Positions 7,871 through 16,779 are shown, counted from the first letter of the stretch. The stretch is 64,000 bases of DNA from Seleniibacterium sp963677135 (GCA_963677135.2 CAXXLS010000012.1:124001-188000), one strand, 5' to 3'. Notes: generated from the letters alone by a model not told the origin. Numbers and translations: made by a program.

Positions 7871-9958
7871 ATGTCAAATTCAAGAATAGATATCGAAGCC
7901 ACCGATATCGAAATCGCGGCCCAGGATCCACTGCATGAATACGAGGCCGAAGCGCGTATCGATCGGTCGCAATATACCCTGCTCGACCATGTGAGCCATT
8001 TCACCGGGCTGGCGGTCGCCCAGCTCTACCTGGTGGTGGCCGCGGTCACCCTCTACGAAGTGGTGATGCGCTACTTCTTTCACGCGCCGACCGCCTGGGC
8101 CTTCGAGATGGTCATGGTCATGTGCGCCACCGCCTGGACCATCTCCAGCGGCTACGTCACCCTGAAAAAACGCCATATCGGGATCACCGTCATTCACAAC
8201 CTGGCCTCCAGCCAGAATAAGTGGAAACTCGACCTGTTTGCCATGGTGGTCGGTATCGTCGCCCTCTACCTGCTGCTCACCGACGCCGCGATCCGCGCCT
8301 ACGACGCCATCGCGTCCGTGGAACGGACCGGGAGTGCCTTCAACTCCCCCATGCCGCTTATTCTGAAAAGCCTGCTGATGGTCGGCGGGTTCCTGTACCT
8401 GGCCCAGCTGACCCTGAACCTGTATCGCCACTTCAAGTCGCCGGTGTGCAAATGGGCCGTCAAGATCGTCGCCCTGTACATGGTCTTCTATTTTGTCATG
8501 GCGCTGCTGGCCCATGTCTTCGGCACCGGCAGCGTGTTCGGCACGGTCAGCGGGTTCTTCAGCGCCATCGGCGAAACCCTCGATCCCAGTGGCGCCCTCG
8601 ATCTGCGCTCTTACGGTCTGGGCACCATTTCCCTGATCATGGTGATCATGCTGGTCGGACTGATGATGACCGGGATGCCCCTGGGGATCGTCACCCTGTT
8701 CACCTCGGTGGTCATGGCCATCTGCTTCTTCGGGCCGCGCGGCCTGTTCCTGGTCTCCACCAACACCGCCGGCCTGCTCGAGCATTACACCCTGGTCGCC
8801 ATCCCCCTGTTCGTGCTCATGGCCTCCATTCTCGAACGGGCCGGGATCGCGGAAGACCTGTTCGACGCCATGTCCATCTTCTCCGGGAATATCCGTGGCG
8901 GGGTCGCCATCCAGACCGTAATCGTCTCCGTGATTCTGGCCGCCATGTCCGGGGTTATGGGCGGGGAGATCGTCATGCTCGGCCTGGTGGCCCTGCCGCA
9001 GCTGTTCCGCCTGGGCTATGACCGGAAACTGAGTATCGGTCTGATCTGCGCCTCCGGGGCCCTGGCGACCCTGATCCCGCCGTCGATCATCATGATCGTC
9101 TACGGGCTGTCCGCCGAGGTCAGCATCAGCGACCTGTTCATGGCGGGGGCGGTTCCCGGGGTCATGCTGGCGCTCTTCTACGCCCTGTATGTCCTGGCCC
9201 GGGTCAACCTGAATCATTCCATGGCGCCGACGGCCGCCGAGGTTGCGGCAAAGAAAGGGACCGACAACCGCCTGTCCAAAGCGCGCATGCATGCCGTGCT
9301 GCTCTGTATCATCCTGATTTTCTGCGTCATGGGGTCCATCTATGCCGGGATCGCCTCGGTGACCGAAGCCGCCGCCGTCGGTGTCCTCGGGGCCATGTTC
9401 GTCGCCGCCGTGCGCCACGAGTTCAAGTGGGCCCTGCTGCAGGAGGCCCTGACCGGAACCATGACCACCGTCGGCACCATCATCTGGCTGGTGATCGGCG
9501 CCGTGTCCTTCGTGGGCATCTTCAACCTGGTGGGTGGCGGAGAGTTCATGCGCTCCCTGTTCCTGAATCTCGGGTTGCCGCCGATCGGGGTCGTCCTGGC
9601 GATGATGGGGATTCTGGTGATTCTGGGAACCTTCATGGAGTGGATCGCCATCGTTCTGATCACCGTGCCGGTGTTCGCCCCGGTCGTCATGTCCCTGGCT
9701 CCGGAGCTGGGGCTGACGGTCGACCAGGCCAAGATCTGGTTCGGGGTTCTGTTCGTCATGAATATCCAGATCTACTTCCTGTCGCCGCCCTTCGGCCCGG
9801 CCTGTTTCTGGCTGAAGTCGGTGGCTCCGGACGACGTCAGTCTGCAGGAGATCTTCATGTCGGTGCTGCCGTTCATCGTGCTGCAGGTGATCGGGCTGAC
9901 CCTGGTGCTGTTCTTCCCGCAGGTCGCCTTGTGGTTGCCGGAAGTTCTGAACGGCTAG
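7871..9958 (+). CDS. TRAP transporter fused small and large permease subunits (DctQM)
   Basis: 695 residues from the ATG at 7871, chosen because AAAAGGA lies 10 nt upstream; an in-frame GTG at 7844 would add 9 residues. Residues 1-55 are an acidic cytoplasmic extension. About 55-190 form the four-helix DctQ unit and about 250-690 the DctM unit, with GVMGGEIVMLGLVALPQLFRLGY and ALATLIPPSIIMIVYG typical of the large subunit. It is a sodium-dependent secondary transporter of organic acids working with the protein encoded at 6701. The fusion is a known TRAP arrangement; the window's second TRAP system has separate genes. Confidence 0.92.
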   Translation: MSNSRIDIEATDIEIAAQDPLHEYEAEARIDRSQYTLLDHVSHFTGLAVAQLYLVVAAVTLYEVVMRYFFHAPTAWAFEMVMVMCATAWTISSGYVTLKKRHIGITVIHNLASSQNKWKLDLFAMVVGIVALYLLLTDAAIRAYDAIASVERTGSAFNSPMPLILKSLLMVGGFLYLAQLTLNLYRHFKSPVCKWAVKIVALYMVFYFVMALLAHVFGTGSVFGTVSGFFSAIGETLDPSGALDLRSYGLGTISLIMVIMLVGLMMTGMPLGIVTLFTSVVMAICFFGPRGLFLVSTNTAGLLEHYTLVAIPLFVLMASILERAGIAEDLFDAMSIFSGNIRGGVAIQTVIVSVILAAMSGVMGGEIVMLGLVALPQLFRLGYDRKLSIGLICASGALATLIPPSIIMIVYGLSAEVSISDLFMAGAVPGVMLALFYALYVLARVNLNHSMAPTAAEVAAKKGTDNRLSKARMHAVLLCIILIFCVMGSIYAGIASVTEAAAVGVLGAMFVAAVRHEFKWALLQEALTGTMTTVGTIIWLVIGAVSFVGIFNLVGGGEFMRSLFLNLGLPPIGVVLAMMGILVILGTFMEWIAIVLITVPVFAPVVMSLAPELGLTVDQAKIWFGVLFVMNIQIYFLSPPFGPACFWLKSVAPDDVSLQEIFMSVLPFIVLQVIGLTLVLFFPQVALWLPEVLNG

Positions 9959-9978
9959 TTTTACAGGAGTGAAACGTT

Positions 9979-10098
9979 ATGATTGGAAAAGACAGTCAAG
10001 AAGAGTTGGAGGCCTACCGCCCCTGGTCGTACATCGCCGGGTTGCTGCTGGCGGTCGCCCTGTTCGTGCTCATGTTTGCTTTGGCAGACGGCTTCTGA
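9979..10098 (+). CDS. 39-residue single-pass membrane peptide following dctQM
   Basis: A short open frame starts with ATG at 9979, has AGGAG 9 nt upstream and ends with TGA at 10096-10098, directly before a terminator. The first 16 residues are polar (MIGKDSQEELEAYRPW) and residues about 17-36 are a clean hydrophobic helix (AGLLLAVALFVLMFALA) ending in DGF. It lies 20 bp after dctQM in the same direction, so it is co-transcribed. Size and topology suggest a small accessory or regulatory subunit of the permease, but I recognise no family. Translation is inferred from the ribosome site, the operon position and the terminator placed immediately after its stop. Confidence 0.7.
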   Translation: MIGKDSQEELEAYRPWSYIAGLLLAVALFVLMFALADGF

Positions 10099-10109
10099 TA
10101 TGAAAATTT

Positions 10110-10135
10110 CGGGCAGGCTGATGCCTGCCCGTTTT
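10110..10135 (+). terminator. rho-independent terminator of the first TRAP operon
   Basis: A 9-bp stem (CGGGCAGGC / GCCTGCCCG) with a TGAT loop is followed by TTTT. It starts 11 nt past the stop of the 39-residue peptide. Confidence 0.85.
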
Positions 10136-10297
10136 CAACTCCCGGCAGGCACTGGTTGGTCTGATCGTGGAGTTGGCTCAACAGCTGTTCCTGTAGTTTC
10201 CGGAGAGGTTTGTCGGTCGACTCTAGGTATCTTTTGCGAAATAGTGTAAACTAGGCGCAAATCTCAAAGGTGATATTTTAATACAGGAGAGAAAGTA

Positions 10298-11188
10298 ATG
10301 AAAATTGGATTTATCGGATTGGGAATCATGGGGAAACCCATGTGTAAAAACCTGATCAAGGCCGGCTACAGCCTGGTTGTCATGGATCTTGATGTCGACA
10401 AGACCGATGAACTGGTCGGAATGGGGGCGAAAGTTGTCATGAGCCCCAAGGCCGTTGCGGAAGCCGCAGACATCATTATCATCGTGTTGCGTAACTCACC
10501 GGACGTTGAAGAGGTCGCTCTGGGGACAGACGGCATCATTGATGGCGTCAGACCCGGCAGCATCGTTATCGATATGAGCTCCATCGCCCCTGCTTCCACC
10601 AAAAAGGTGGCTGTCGAACTGGCCAAAAAAGATGTTGAAATGCTTGACGCGCCGGTCAGCGGCGGAGAGCTGAAAGCTGTCGACGGGACCTTGTCCATCA
10701 TGGTCGGTGGCAAGAAGGACGTGTTCGACAAATGTACCCCTATTTTGAACACGATGGGCGGTACGGTTGTCCATATCGGTGAGCTTGGGTCCGGGAATAT
10801 TGCGAAACTGGCCAACCAGATTATCGTCGCTCTCAATATCACCGCCATGTCCGAGGCTTTAACCCTGGCGACCAAAGCGGGCGTTGAGCCCGAACTTGTC
10901 TACCAGGCTATTCGTGGCGGGTTGGCGGGAAGTGCGGTTCTCGATGCCAAGGCCCCCTTGGTTATGGAGCGGAATTTCGAGCCGGGCTTGCGGATTTTTC
11001 ATCATATGAAGGATCTCAAGAACGTCCTGAAAACCTCTCATGAGGTTGGTGCTCCACTGCCTCTCACCGCTTCGGCACTTGAAATCATGCAGGCGATGAA
11101 GGTTGAGGGGATGGATCACCTTGATCATGGCGCGCTGATCCGTTACTACGAAAAATTGGCCAAGGTTGAAGTAACGCGAAAAAAATAA
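10298..11188 (+). CDS. garR: tartronate semialdehyde reductase, copy 2
   Basis: 296 residues with the same signatures as copy 1: GFIGLGIMGKPM at the N-terminus, DAPVSGGELKA, and catalytic K170 in GSGNIAKLANQ. It reduces tartronate semialdehyde to glycerate with NAD(P)H. The start is preceded by ACAGGAGAGAAAGTA. It precedes gudD copy 2 by 321 bp. That gap holds a small AAAGCG-tctt-CGCTTT hairpin near 11265 and no gene, so gudD may have its own promoter. The 199-bp leader between the TRAP terminator and this gene shows no clear operator of the LacI type. Confidence 0.92.
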   Translation: MKIGFIGLGIMGKPMCKNLIKAGYSLVVMDLDVDKTDELVGMGAKVVMSPKAVAEAADIIIIVLRNSPDVEEVALGTDGIIDGVRPGSIVIDMSSIAPASTKKVAVELAKKDVEMLDAPVSGGELKAVDGTLSIMVGGKKDVFDKCTPILNTMGGTVVHIGELGSGNIAKLANQIIVALNITAMSEALTLATKAGVEPELVYQAIRGGLAGSAVLDAKAPLVMERNFEPGLRIFHHMKDLKNVLKTSHEVGAPLPLTASALEIMQAMKVEGMDHLDHGALIRYYEKLAKVEVTRKK

Positions 11189-11509
11189 TCTATTTCCGGC
11201 TTCCTTGTCTTTTACCGAAGGCGGGGAGGCCGGACCAGCCAGTACCGAACAGATCATACCTTAAAGCGTCTTCGCTTTATCGGCCGGGAGCTGTTGAGTG
11301 CTGATAGATGCGGAGATTTCTCAACGATCAGATGAGAACCGACTGATACGTTCCGATATTTTTCTGACAGGCCTGCATTGCGCCAGCTTGAGGCGTGCTG
11401 CTGAGCCCGGCAAACACCAAAGGTATATATTAAAGAGTGTCGCATCGAAAGACGGTGTATAGGACGGGTACACCTTTTCTCTCGAGAGTGACAACGGAGG
11501 ACGAAAGAC

Positions 11510-12862
11510 ATGACACAAATGTATGGAACGCCGGTCGTTACGGATATGAAGGTTATTCCCGTCGCCGGATATGACAGCATGACCCTGACCTTAAGTGGCG
11601 CGCACTCGGCCATCTTTACCCGGAACCTGGTCATTCTTACCGATAACAGTGGCAACACCGGAGTCGGCGAAGTTCACGGCGGCGAAGAGATCCGCAAATC
11701 ACTGGAGGCCAGCATTCCGTTCGTGGTCGGCAGCCAGATCGGAGCCTATCGCCAGACCATTCAGAAGATTCAGAATGCCCGGACCGGAAAACTGTCCGAT
11801 GAAGAGGCCGACGGCCTGCAGAAACTGTCCCTGAAGAACCTGCAGTTTGTTGTCCAGTCCGAGACCGCGGTCGAATCGGCGCTGCTTGACCTGCTGGGGA
11901 AATTCACCAACCAGCCGGTTGCCGCCCTGCTCGGCAACGGCCTCCAGCGCAAGGCCGTGACCATCCTCGGTTACCTGTTCTACATCGCCGACAAAAGCAA
12001 AGCCGATCAACCGTACATCTCCGAAAGCGACAGCAGCAACCCGTGGTTCAAGCGTCGCCGTGAAGTGGCCATGGATGCCGCGGCGATCGTCGAGCTCGCC
12101 CAGGCGTCGAAAGAGCATTACGGCTTCAAGGATTTCAAGCTGAAGGCCGGGGTTCTGGAAGGGGAGAAGGAGATCCTGGCCTGCCAGGAGCTGAAAAAAC
12201 ATTTTCCCGATGCGCGGATCAATATCGATCCCAACGGGGCCTGGTACCTGGAAGAAGCCATCGAGCTGTGTAAAGACCAGCACCATGTCCTGACCTATGT
12301 CGAAGACCCCTGTGGACCTGAGGCCGGGTTCTCTGGCCGTGAGATCATGGCGGAATTCAAGGACGCCACCGGATTCCAGTTGGCGACCAACATGATCGCC
12401 ACCAACTGGCGGCAGTTCAATCACGCCGTCAAGCTCAAGGCGGTCGATATCCCGCTGGCCGATCCCCACTTCTGGACCATGGAAGGGTCGGTCCGGGTTG
12501 CCCAGCTGTGTCACGACTGGGGCATGACCTGGGGCTCCCACTCCAATAACCACTTTGACATTTCCCTTGCCATCTTCACCCATGTCGCCGCCGCGGCACC
12601 GGGTGAGATCACGGCGATGGATACCCACTGGATCTGGCAGGAAGGACAGCACCTGAGCAAGGAGCCGCTGGTGATCAAGGACGGTCAGATCGCCATCCCT
12701 GACGCACCGGGTCTTGGTATCGAAATCGATATGGACAAGGTGATGAAGGCCAACGAGCTTTACAACAGCCTCAAGTTCAAGGGGCGTGACGATTCCATCG
12801 CCATGCAGTACCTGATCCCGGGCTGGACGTTCGACAGCAAGAAACCGTGTATGGTGCGCTAG
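11510..12862 (+). CDS. gudD: glucarate dehydratase, copy 2
   Basis: 450 residues. Every catalytic position of E. coli GlucD is present at a constant offset of +5: K210 and K212 (FKLKAG), D240 and E265 (metal), N294, general base H344 (GSHSNNHFD) and D371. It dehydrates D-glucarate to 5-keto-4-deoxyglucarate. The start ATG has CGGAGG 9-10 nt upstream. It encodes exactly the same protein as the copy at 19482 and is clearly distinct from copy 1 at 2366. A strong terminator follows. Confidence 0.95.
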   Translation: MTQMYGTPVVTDMKVIPVAGYDSMTLTLSGAHSAIFTRNLVILTDNSGNTGVGEVHGGEEIRKSLEASIPFVVGSQIGAYRQTIQKIQNARTGKLSDEEADGLQKLSLKNLQFVVQSETAVESALLDLLGKFTNQPVAALLGNGLQRKAVTILGYLFYIADKSKADQPYISESDSSNPWFKRRREVAMDAAAIVELAQASKEHYGFKDFKLKAGVLEGEKEILACQELKKHFPDARINIDPNGAWYLEEAIELCKDQHHVLTYVEDPCGPEAGFSGREIMAEFKDATGFQLATNMIATNWRQFNHAVKLKAVDIPLADPHFWTMEGSVRVAQLCHDWGMTWGSHSNNHFDISLAIFTHVAAAAPGEITAMDTHWIWQEGQHLSKEPLVIKDGQIAIPDAPGLGIEIDMDKVMKANELYNSLKFKGRDDSIAMQYLIPGWTFDSKKPCMVR

Positions 12863-12903
12863 GACGCCTTTGTGAGGTGATCCCGGGAACGCCGCAAGGA
12901 AAA

Positions 12904-12938
12904 AGCCTCTCCGACCGTCTGTCGGGGAGGCTTTTTTT
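12904..12938 (+). terminator. terminator of gudD copy 2
   Basis: A 12-bp stem (AGCCTCTCCGAC and partner, one T-G pair), a 5-nt loop and a run of seven T. Confidence 0.88.
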
Positions 12939-13084
12939 GTTGATTCAAGAGGTATGTTCGAAAACCAGAGTTTAATGATAGGCGGTTTTCGGCCTGGAAG
13001 CCGATATCTTCTTAGCATGGCGGGCAGGGCTGCCGGAATGGCTCAGGAACCCTTCCTGGCTGCTAAGACGATTGATCTCGATGA

Positions 13085-14122
13085 TCAGACAGTCTGTCTC
13101 TCCACGATATTGAAACCCACATCGATAATCTTCTCCGCGACGGGAATCCCCTGGATCCTGGCCAGTACCAGCTCCGCCGCTTTCTCGCCAATAAGGTGCC
13201 GGTCGAAACTCACGGTGGTCAGCGCGGGGTGGGAGGCTGCTGCGTAAGGCTGATCACCGAACCCCATGACGGCAATTTGCTCAGGAATCCTGATGCCTCG
13301 AAATTGGGATTCAATCAGGACTCCCTGGGCTAAGGCGTCGGAACTGCAGACGACAACCCCCTGTCTGAACCCGCTATCGAGCAGGGCGGAAAAACTCTCA
13401 CGGCCAAGCTGCGGAGTCGTGGGAGGGGCGACTGTCAGGTTTGCATCACAGCAGGTTCCTGCCATGCCGGCAAGGGTCCGTAATAAGGACTGATGGCGGA
13501 TTTGCGCCCGCTCGTCAGAAGCGAAAATCGTGGCAAAGTTTCGATATCCCTTGCCATACAGATAATGGGCAATGGTCTGTCCGACCTGTTCATAGGAAAA
13601 CCCGACCACGGAGTCGATGGGGTTGGGCGTCATGCCCCAGGTTTCGACCACGGGTGTTTTGGTGGCCATCAAGAGCTGCTTGCAGCGATTGGAATGGTTG
13701 GTTCCGAACAGCAGAACTCCGTCCGGTTTTCGGCTCAGGACGGTTTCAAGAAGTTCTTCTTCCTGGTCGAGGTCATTGTCATGTTCCCCGAGAATGACCT
13801 GATAATTGGATCTCCTCAACGTTTTGCTGAACGCCCTGATGGTCTCGGCGTAGTCAAGGTTGGCAATCGTCGGAATCAAGGCGGCAATGAGTCTGGTCCC
13901 TTTGCGGGATAATGCAACAGCCAGCAGATTTGGGACGAATCCCGTTATCGAGATGGCGTGATTGATCCTTTCAAGGGTTTCGGGCGCGACCTTGTCGGGA
14001 TGGTTGATGGCACGTGACACGGTTGTCGGAGCGACACCGGCCAGTCGCGCAATGTCTCTCACTGTGACGCTTTTTTCTTTGGATGCCGCTTCCTTGTCGG
14101 CATGCCCCTTCTTCTTATTCAC
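13085..14122 (-). CDS. LacI-family transcriptional regulator (3)
   Basis: I place the start at the GTG at 14122, giving 345 residues that begin MNKKKGHADKE. The longer frame to 14218 adds residues unlike any LacI N-terminus, whereas this start puts the helix-turn-helix (VTVRDIARLAGVAPTTVSRA) at about residue 17, as in regulator 1. No strong Shine-Dalgarno is visible. The C-terminal effector domain ends VGFNIVERQTV. It is divergent from tctBAC, whose promoter carries a perfect operator, and a second operator faces this gene at 14345, so it probably controls the transporter and itself. Confidence 0.85.
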   Translation of the reverse strand: MNKKKGHADKEAASKEKSVTVRDIARLAGVAPTTVSRAINHPDKVAPETLERINHAISITGFVPNLLAVALSRKGTRLIAALIPTIANLDYAETIRAFSKTLRRSNYQVILGEHDNDLDQEEELLETVLSRKPDGVLLFGTNHSNRCKQLLMATKTPVVETWGMTPNPIDSVVGFSYEQVGQTIAHYLYGKGYRNFATIFASDERAQIRHQSLLRTLAGMAGTCCDANLTVAPPTTPQLGRESFSALLDSGFRQGVVVCSSDALAQGVLIESQFRGIRIPEQIAVMGFGDQPYAAASHPALTTVSFDRHLIGEKAAELVLARIQGIPVAEKIIDVGFNIVERQTV

Positions 14123-14344
14123 GATTGCCCATTTCTTTTCAGCGGAAAACCAGATTGTCCAAATACCACGATGCCAGGTCTCTTGATTTGTCAGCGAGAG
14201 AGCTGCATGAGAACTCAAGTGTCAGGGGACTTCCAGGACACAGAGGCGAATGGTTTTCTGTCCAGCCTGGCTGTCGCAGGAAGATCCTCTCTTTGGTCTA
14301 AGGTTAATCAATTGACGAGCAAATGTAAAATAAATTTCATCTCT

Positions 14345-14359
14345 ATGGTACCCGTGCCA
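14345..14359 (-). promoter_or_regulatory. second LacI-type operator in the tctB/lacI-3 spacer
   Basis: TGGTACCCGTGCCA (14346-14359) matches TGNTANCGNTANCA with two mismatches. On the minus strand its right half gives TACCAT, a possible -10 for regulator 3, but no good -35 sits 17 nt away. Its centre is 167 bp (close to 16 helical turns) from the operator at 14513, so looping is conceivable. Confidence 0.5.
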
Positions 14360-14498
14360 CAAAGACTTTTTTTATTTTGGGTTTGACTTTAATTGAAAAT
14401 AATGTGAAACCACAATCATGTTTTATAAACCTTTAAAAATCAGACAGATAGAGACTATAAATGCTTAAAGGCAAGCAGGAGGCAGCAATAAAAAATGA

Positions 14499-14527
14499 TT
14501 GACATGGATTGATGGTACCGGTACCAT
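14499..14527 (+). promoter_or_regulatory. promoter with perfect LacI-type operator for tctBAC
   Basis: TTGACA (14499-14504), a 17-nt spacer and TACCAT (14522-14527). The 18-bp perfect palindrome GATGGTACCGGTACCATC (14511-14528) covers the -10 and resembles the E. coli GntR gluconate operator. It lies about 120 bp upstream of tctB. The rest of the 525-bp spacer (14123-14647) is AT-rich near the gene and holds no further gene. Confidence 0.78.
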
Positions 14528-14647
14528 CCGCCGCATTGAGAACACGGTTACCGGTGGCAGGCTGAAAATGTATCAAGGAAGAGCCAGGCACTTTTCGGCT
14601 GCTGGTAACTGGTATTTTTTCGTTAACTTATTGAAGTGGGTGATCTC

Positions 14648-15181
14648 ATGAGCGAGTCAGGAAAGTTGAGTTTTTTCTCTAGGTATTCAGAGTTTCTGTT
14701 GGGTCTGTCTATTTTTATTTTTGCATTATTCTATTTTATTCTCACCAAGGATCTCCCCCAGAGAATGGCTTCTCGGTCAACATTTGTTGATGCTAAATTT
14801 CTTCCCTACATACTCTCTTTTGTCATGATGATTCTTTCCTCATTTCAAATGTATTATGGAATTTTAAAATCAAAAAAAATAAGTGAGTGTGAAAAGTCAA
14901 AATCTTCTGATGACTATATTTCTGTCATAAAGATATCTCTCCTTATCATAATATATGTTTCAATTCTGAAAAGTGTCGGCTTCCTTGTGTCAAGTTTTTT
15001 ATGTCTTTTTTTCTCATTTATTATTTTAGAGCCAGAATCTGAAGATTATAAAAACAAAAAAAATAAATACTATATTTACGCTTTTATCGCGTTGGTATCT
15101 TCATCGTTAATCTATTTTCTTTTCAGGTATGGCCTTGATCTTATGCTTCCTGAAGGCATCCTTAGCTATTTTTTGAGGTAA
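14648..15181 (+). CDS. tctB: tripartite tricarboxylate-type transporter small subunit (TctB) 1
   Basis: 177 residues from the ATG at 14648; an in-frame GTG at 14636 would add four residues and neither has a strong ribosome site. It has four predicted membrane helices in the TctB pattern (FLLGLSIFIFALFYFILT, FLPYILSFVMMILSSFQMYY and two more) and ends LPEGILSYF, as does the second TctB (LPQGILEG). It partners TctA in sodium- or proton-driven uptake of carboxylates. The gene is strikingly AT-rich and lysine/serine-rich compared with its neighbours, and the low GC persists into the first 100 bases of tctA, suggesting a mosaic origin. Confidence 0.85.
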   Translation: MSESGKLSFFSRYSEFLLGLSIFIFALFYFILTKDLPQRMASRSTFVDAKFLPYILSFVMMILSSFQMYYGILKSKKISECEKSKSSDDYISVIKISLLIIIYVSILKSVGFLVSSFLCLFFSFIILEPESEDYKNKKNKYYIYAFIALVSSSLIYFLFRYGLDLMLPEGILSYFLR

Positions 15182-15188
15182 GAATATT

Positions 15189-16718
15189 ATGTTTGATATT
15201 TTTCAATCGGGCGTATTTGACTTTCAATCACTACTGTTAATGTTCTTTGCCGTAGGTATAGGGATTGTTTTCGGAGCTGTTCCTGGCCTGACAACCGTTA
15301 TGGCGGTTGCTCTGGTATTGCCGATTACATATGGCATGGATCCGGCCCTCGGCCTGTCGATTCTGATGGCGCTTTACATCGGAGGCACCTCGGGGGCTCT
15401 CATTTCCGCAATTCTTCTGAAAATTCCGGGAACTCCAAGTTCGGTCGCGACCTGTTTCGATGGCCACCCCCTCGTGGCCAAGGGGTTGGGGGCAAAAGCC
15501 TTGGGCGTCGGGATCGTTTTTAGCTTCCTGGGCACGGTTTTCAGTATCGGCGCCCTGACCTTTATCGCTCCATTGCTCGCGTCCGTTGCTATTAAGTTCG
15601 GACCCCATGAGTATTTTTCCATTGTCCTCTTCTCCTTGACCCTTATCGCATCGCTGTCGGCCGGCTCGATGGTGAAGGGCTTGTTCTCCGGTGTCTTCGG
15701 TCTTGTCTTTGCGACGGTTGGCATCGCCCCCGTCGATGCTGTCGTGCGTTATACCTTCGGGACCAACGAATTGAAGAGCGGGTTCAATACTCTGACCGTT
15801 CTGATCGGCTTGTTTGCTATCTCCGAGGTCCTCAAGACGGCCCAGGAAAACAGACGCTCCGGTCATCTGGAGATCGCTCAGGTCAGCATGAAAAAGATCA
15901 AGGGGTTCGGTTTCTCCTGGCGGGAGCTCAAAGAGCAGGGACCAAACGGTATTTTCTGTGCCCTGATCGGTTTGGCGATCGGGATTTTGCCCGGAATCGG
16001 TGCCGGCACTTCAAACCTGGTGGCCTATTCCATGTCTAAAAAGTTCAGTAAGAAGAAGGATCTCTACGGGACCGGGATTATCGACGGCATCGTCGCGTCC
16101 GAAACCTCCAACAATGCCGGCATCGGTGGTGCGCTCATTCCGCTTATGACCCTGGGTATTCCTGGTGATGCGGTGACCGCGATTCTTCTCGGCGGTTTCA
16201 TGATCCATGGAATTCAGCCCGGCCCTCTGCTGTTTATCGGCAATCCGCAACTGGTGCATACCATCTTTATCAGTATGCTGATCTCCGCCTTCATGATGCT
16301 GTTCCTTGAATTCTACGGACTGAGGATTTTTACCCGGCTGCTCAATGTTCCCAAGCATATCCTGATTCCGATTATTTTTATCCTGTGCGTCGTCGGTGCC
16401 TTCGGCATCAACAGCCGGGTATTCGACGTCTGGACCATTCTGGTTTTCGGCCTGGTCGGGTATGTCTTCTACCGTTTCAAAATCCCCAACGCGCCGTTTG
16501 TCATGGGTTATATTCTCGGCCCGATGGCAGAAACCAATTTCCGGCGGGGGCTGATGCTGTCCCGTGGCAATGCCATGGAGTTTATTACCCAGCCGATTTC
16601 CGGCGTTTTTCTTCTGATTACGGTCATCTCTGTCGCCTGGGTCGCCTTTTCGACGGTGAAAGCCAGTGCCGAACATAAGAAACAGGAAAAATATCGTGAA
16701 GCTGCAAACAATGGCTGA
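15189..16718 (+). CDS. tctA: tripartite tricarboxylate-type transporter large subunit (TctA) 1
   Basis: 509 residues and about 12 membrane helices. Family signatures are present: FGAVPGLTTVMAVALVLPIT near residue 28, IGGTSGALISAILLKIPGTP near residue 62, the central GILPGIGAGTSNLVAY repeat, and TLGIPGDAVTAILLGGFMIH. It is the transmembrane permease of the system whose binding protein is encoded at 16780. The start has GAGGTAAG 6 nt upstream, 7 bp after the tctB stop. Base composition changes from AT-rich to GC-rich around 15,300. Confidence 0.93.
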   Translation: MFDIFQSGVFDFQSLLLMFFAVGIGIVFGAVPGLTTVMAVALVLPITYGMDPALGLSILMALYIGGTSGALISAILLKIPGTPSSVATCFDGHPLVAKGLGAKALGVGIVFSFLGTVFSIGALTFIAPLLASVAIKFGPHEYFSIVLFSLTLIASLSAGSMVKGLFSGVFGLVFATVGIAPVDAVVRYTFGTNELKSGFNTLTVLIGLFAISEVLKTAQENRRSGHLEIAQVSMKKIKGFGFSWRELKEQGPNGIFCALIGLAIGILPGIGAGTSNLVAYSMSKKFSKKKDLYGTGIIDGIVASETSNNAGIGGALIPLMTLGIPGDAVTAILLGGFMIHGIQPGPLLFIGNPQLVHTIFISMLISAFMMLFLEFYGLRIFTRLLNVPKHILIPIIFILCVVGAFGINSRVFDVWTILVFGLVGYVFYRFKIPNAPFVMGYILGPMAETNFRRGLMLSRGNAMEFITQPISGVFLLITVISVAWVAFSTVKASAEHKKQEKYREAANNG

Positions 16719-16779
16719 TTTCTGACGATCTCGCTGGGAATCAATAATCGGAGTTTCATCTACCAAAGGAGAAAAAGGA

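Larger units (their letters stand above)
11498..12938 (+). repeat. direct repeat copy A (gudD plus terminator), 1,441 bp
   Basis: Identical to 19470-20910 (offset 7,972) except for two substitutions found by reading: A at 11701 versus G at 19673 (silent) and C at 12923 versus T at 20895 (terminator stem). The repeat begins inside the Shine-Dalgarno region, 12 nt before the ATG, and ends in the terminator T-run. Flanking bases are unrelated. Confidence 0.93.

Noticed and set aside
7880..9418. Long antisense open frame (512 codons) opposite the fused dctQM gene; similar long antisense frames at 31995-33770, 43019-44434 and 48784-50928
   Set aside because: They mirror GC-rich genes with strong family signatures on the other strand, have His/Gly/Gln-rich compositions typical of shadows, and lack ribosome sites.
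10235..10263. Inverted repeat TTTGCG...CGCAAA upstream of garR-2 as an operator
   Set aside because: Only six bases per arm and it does not fit either operator family in the window; no promoter boxes around it.
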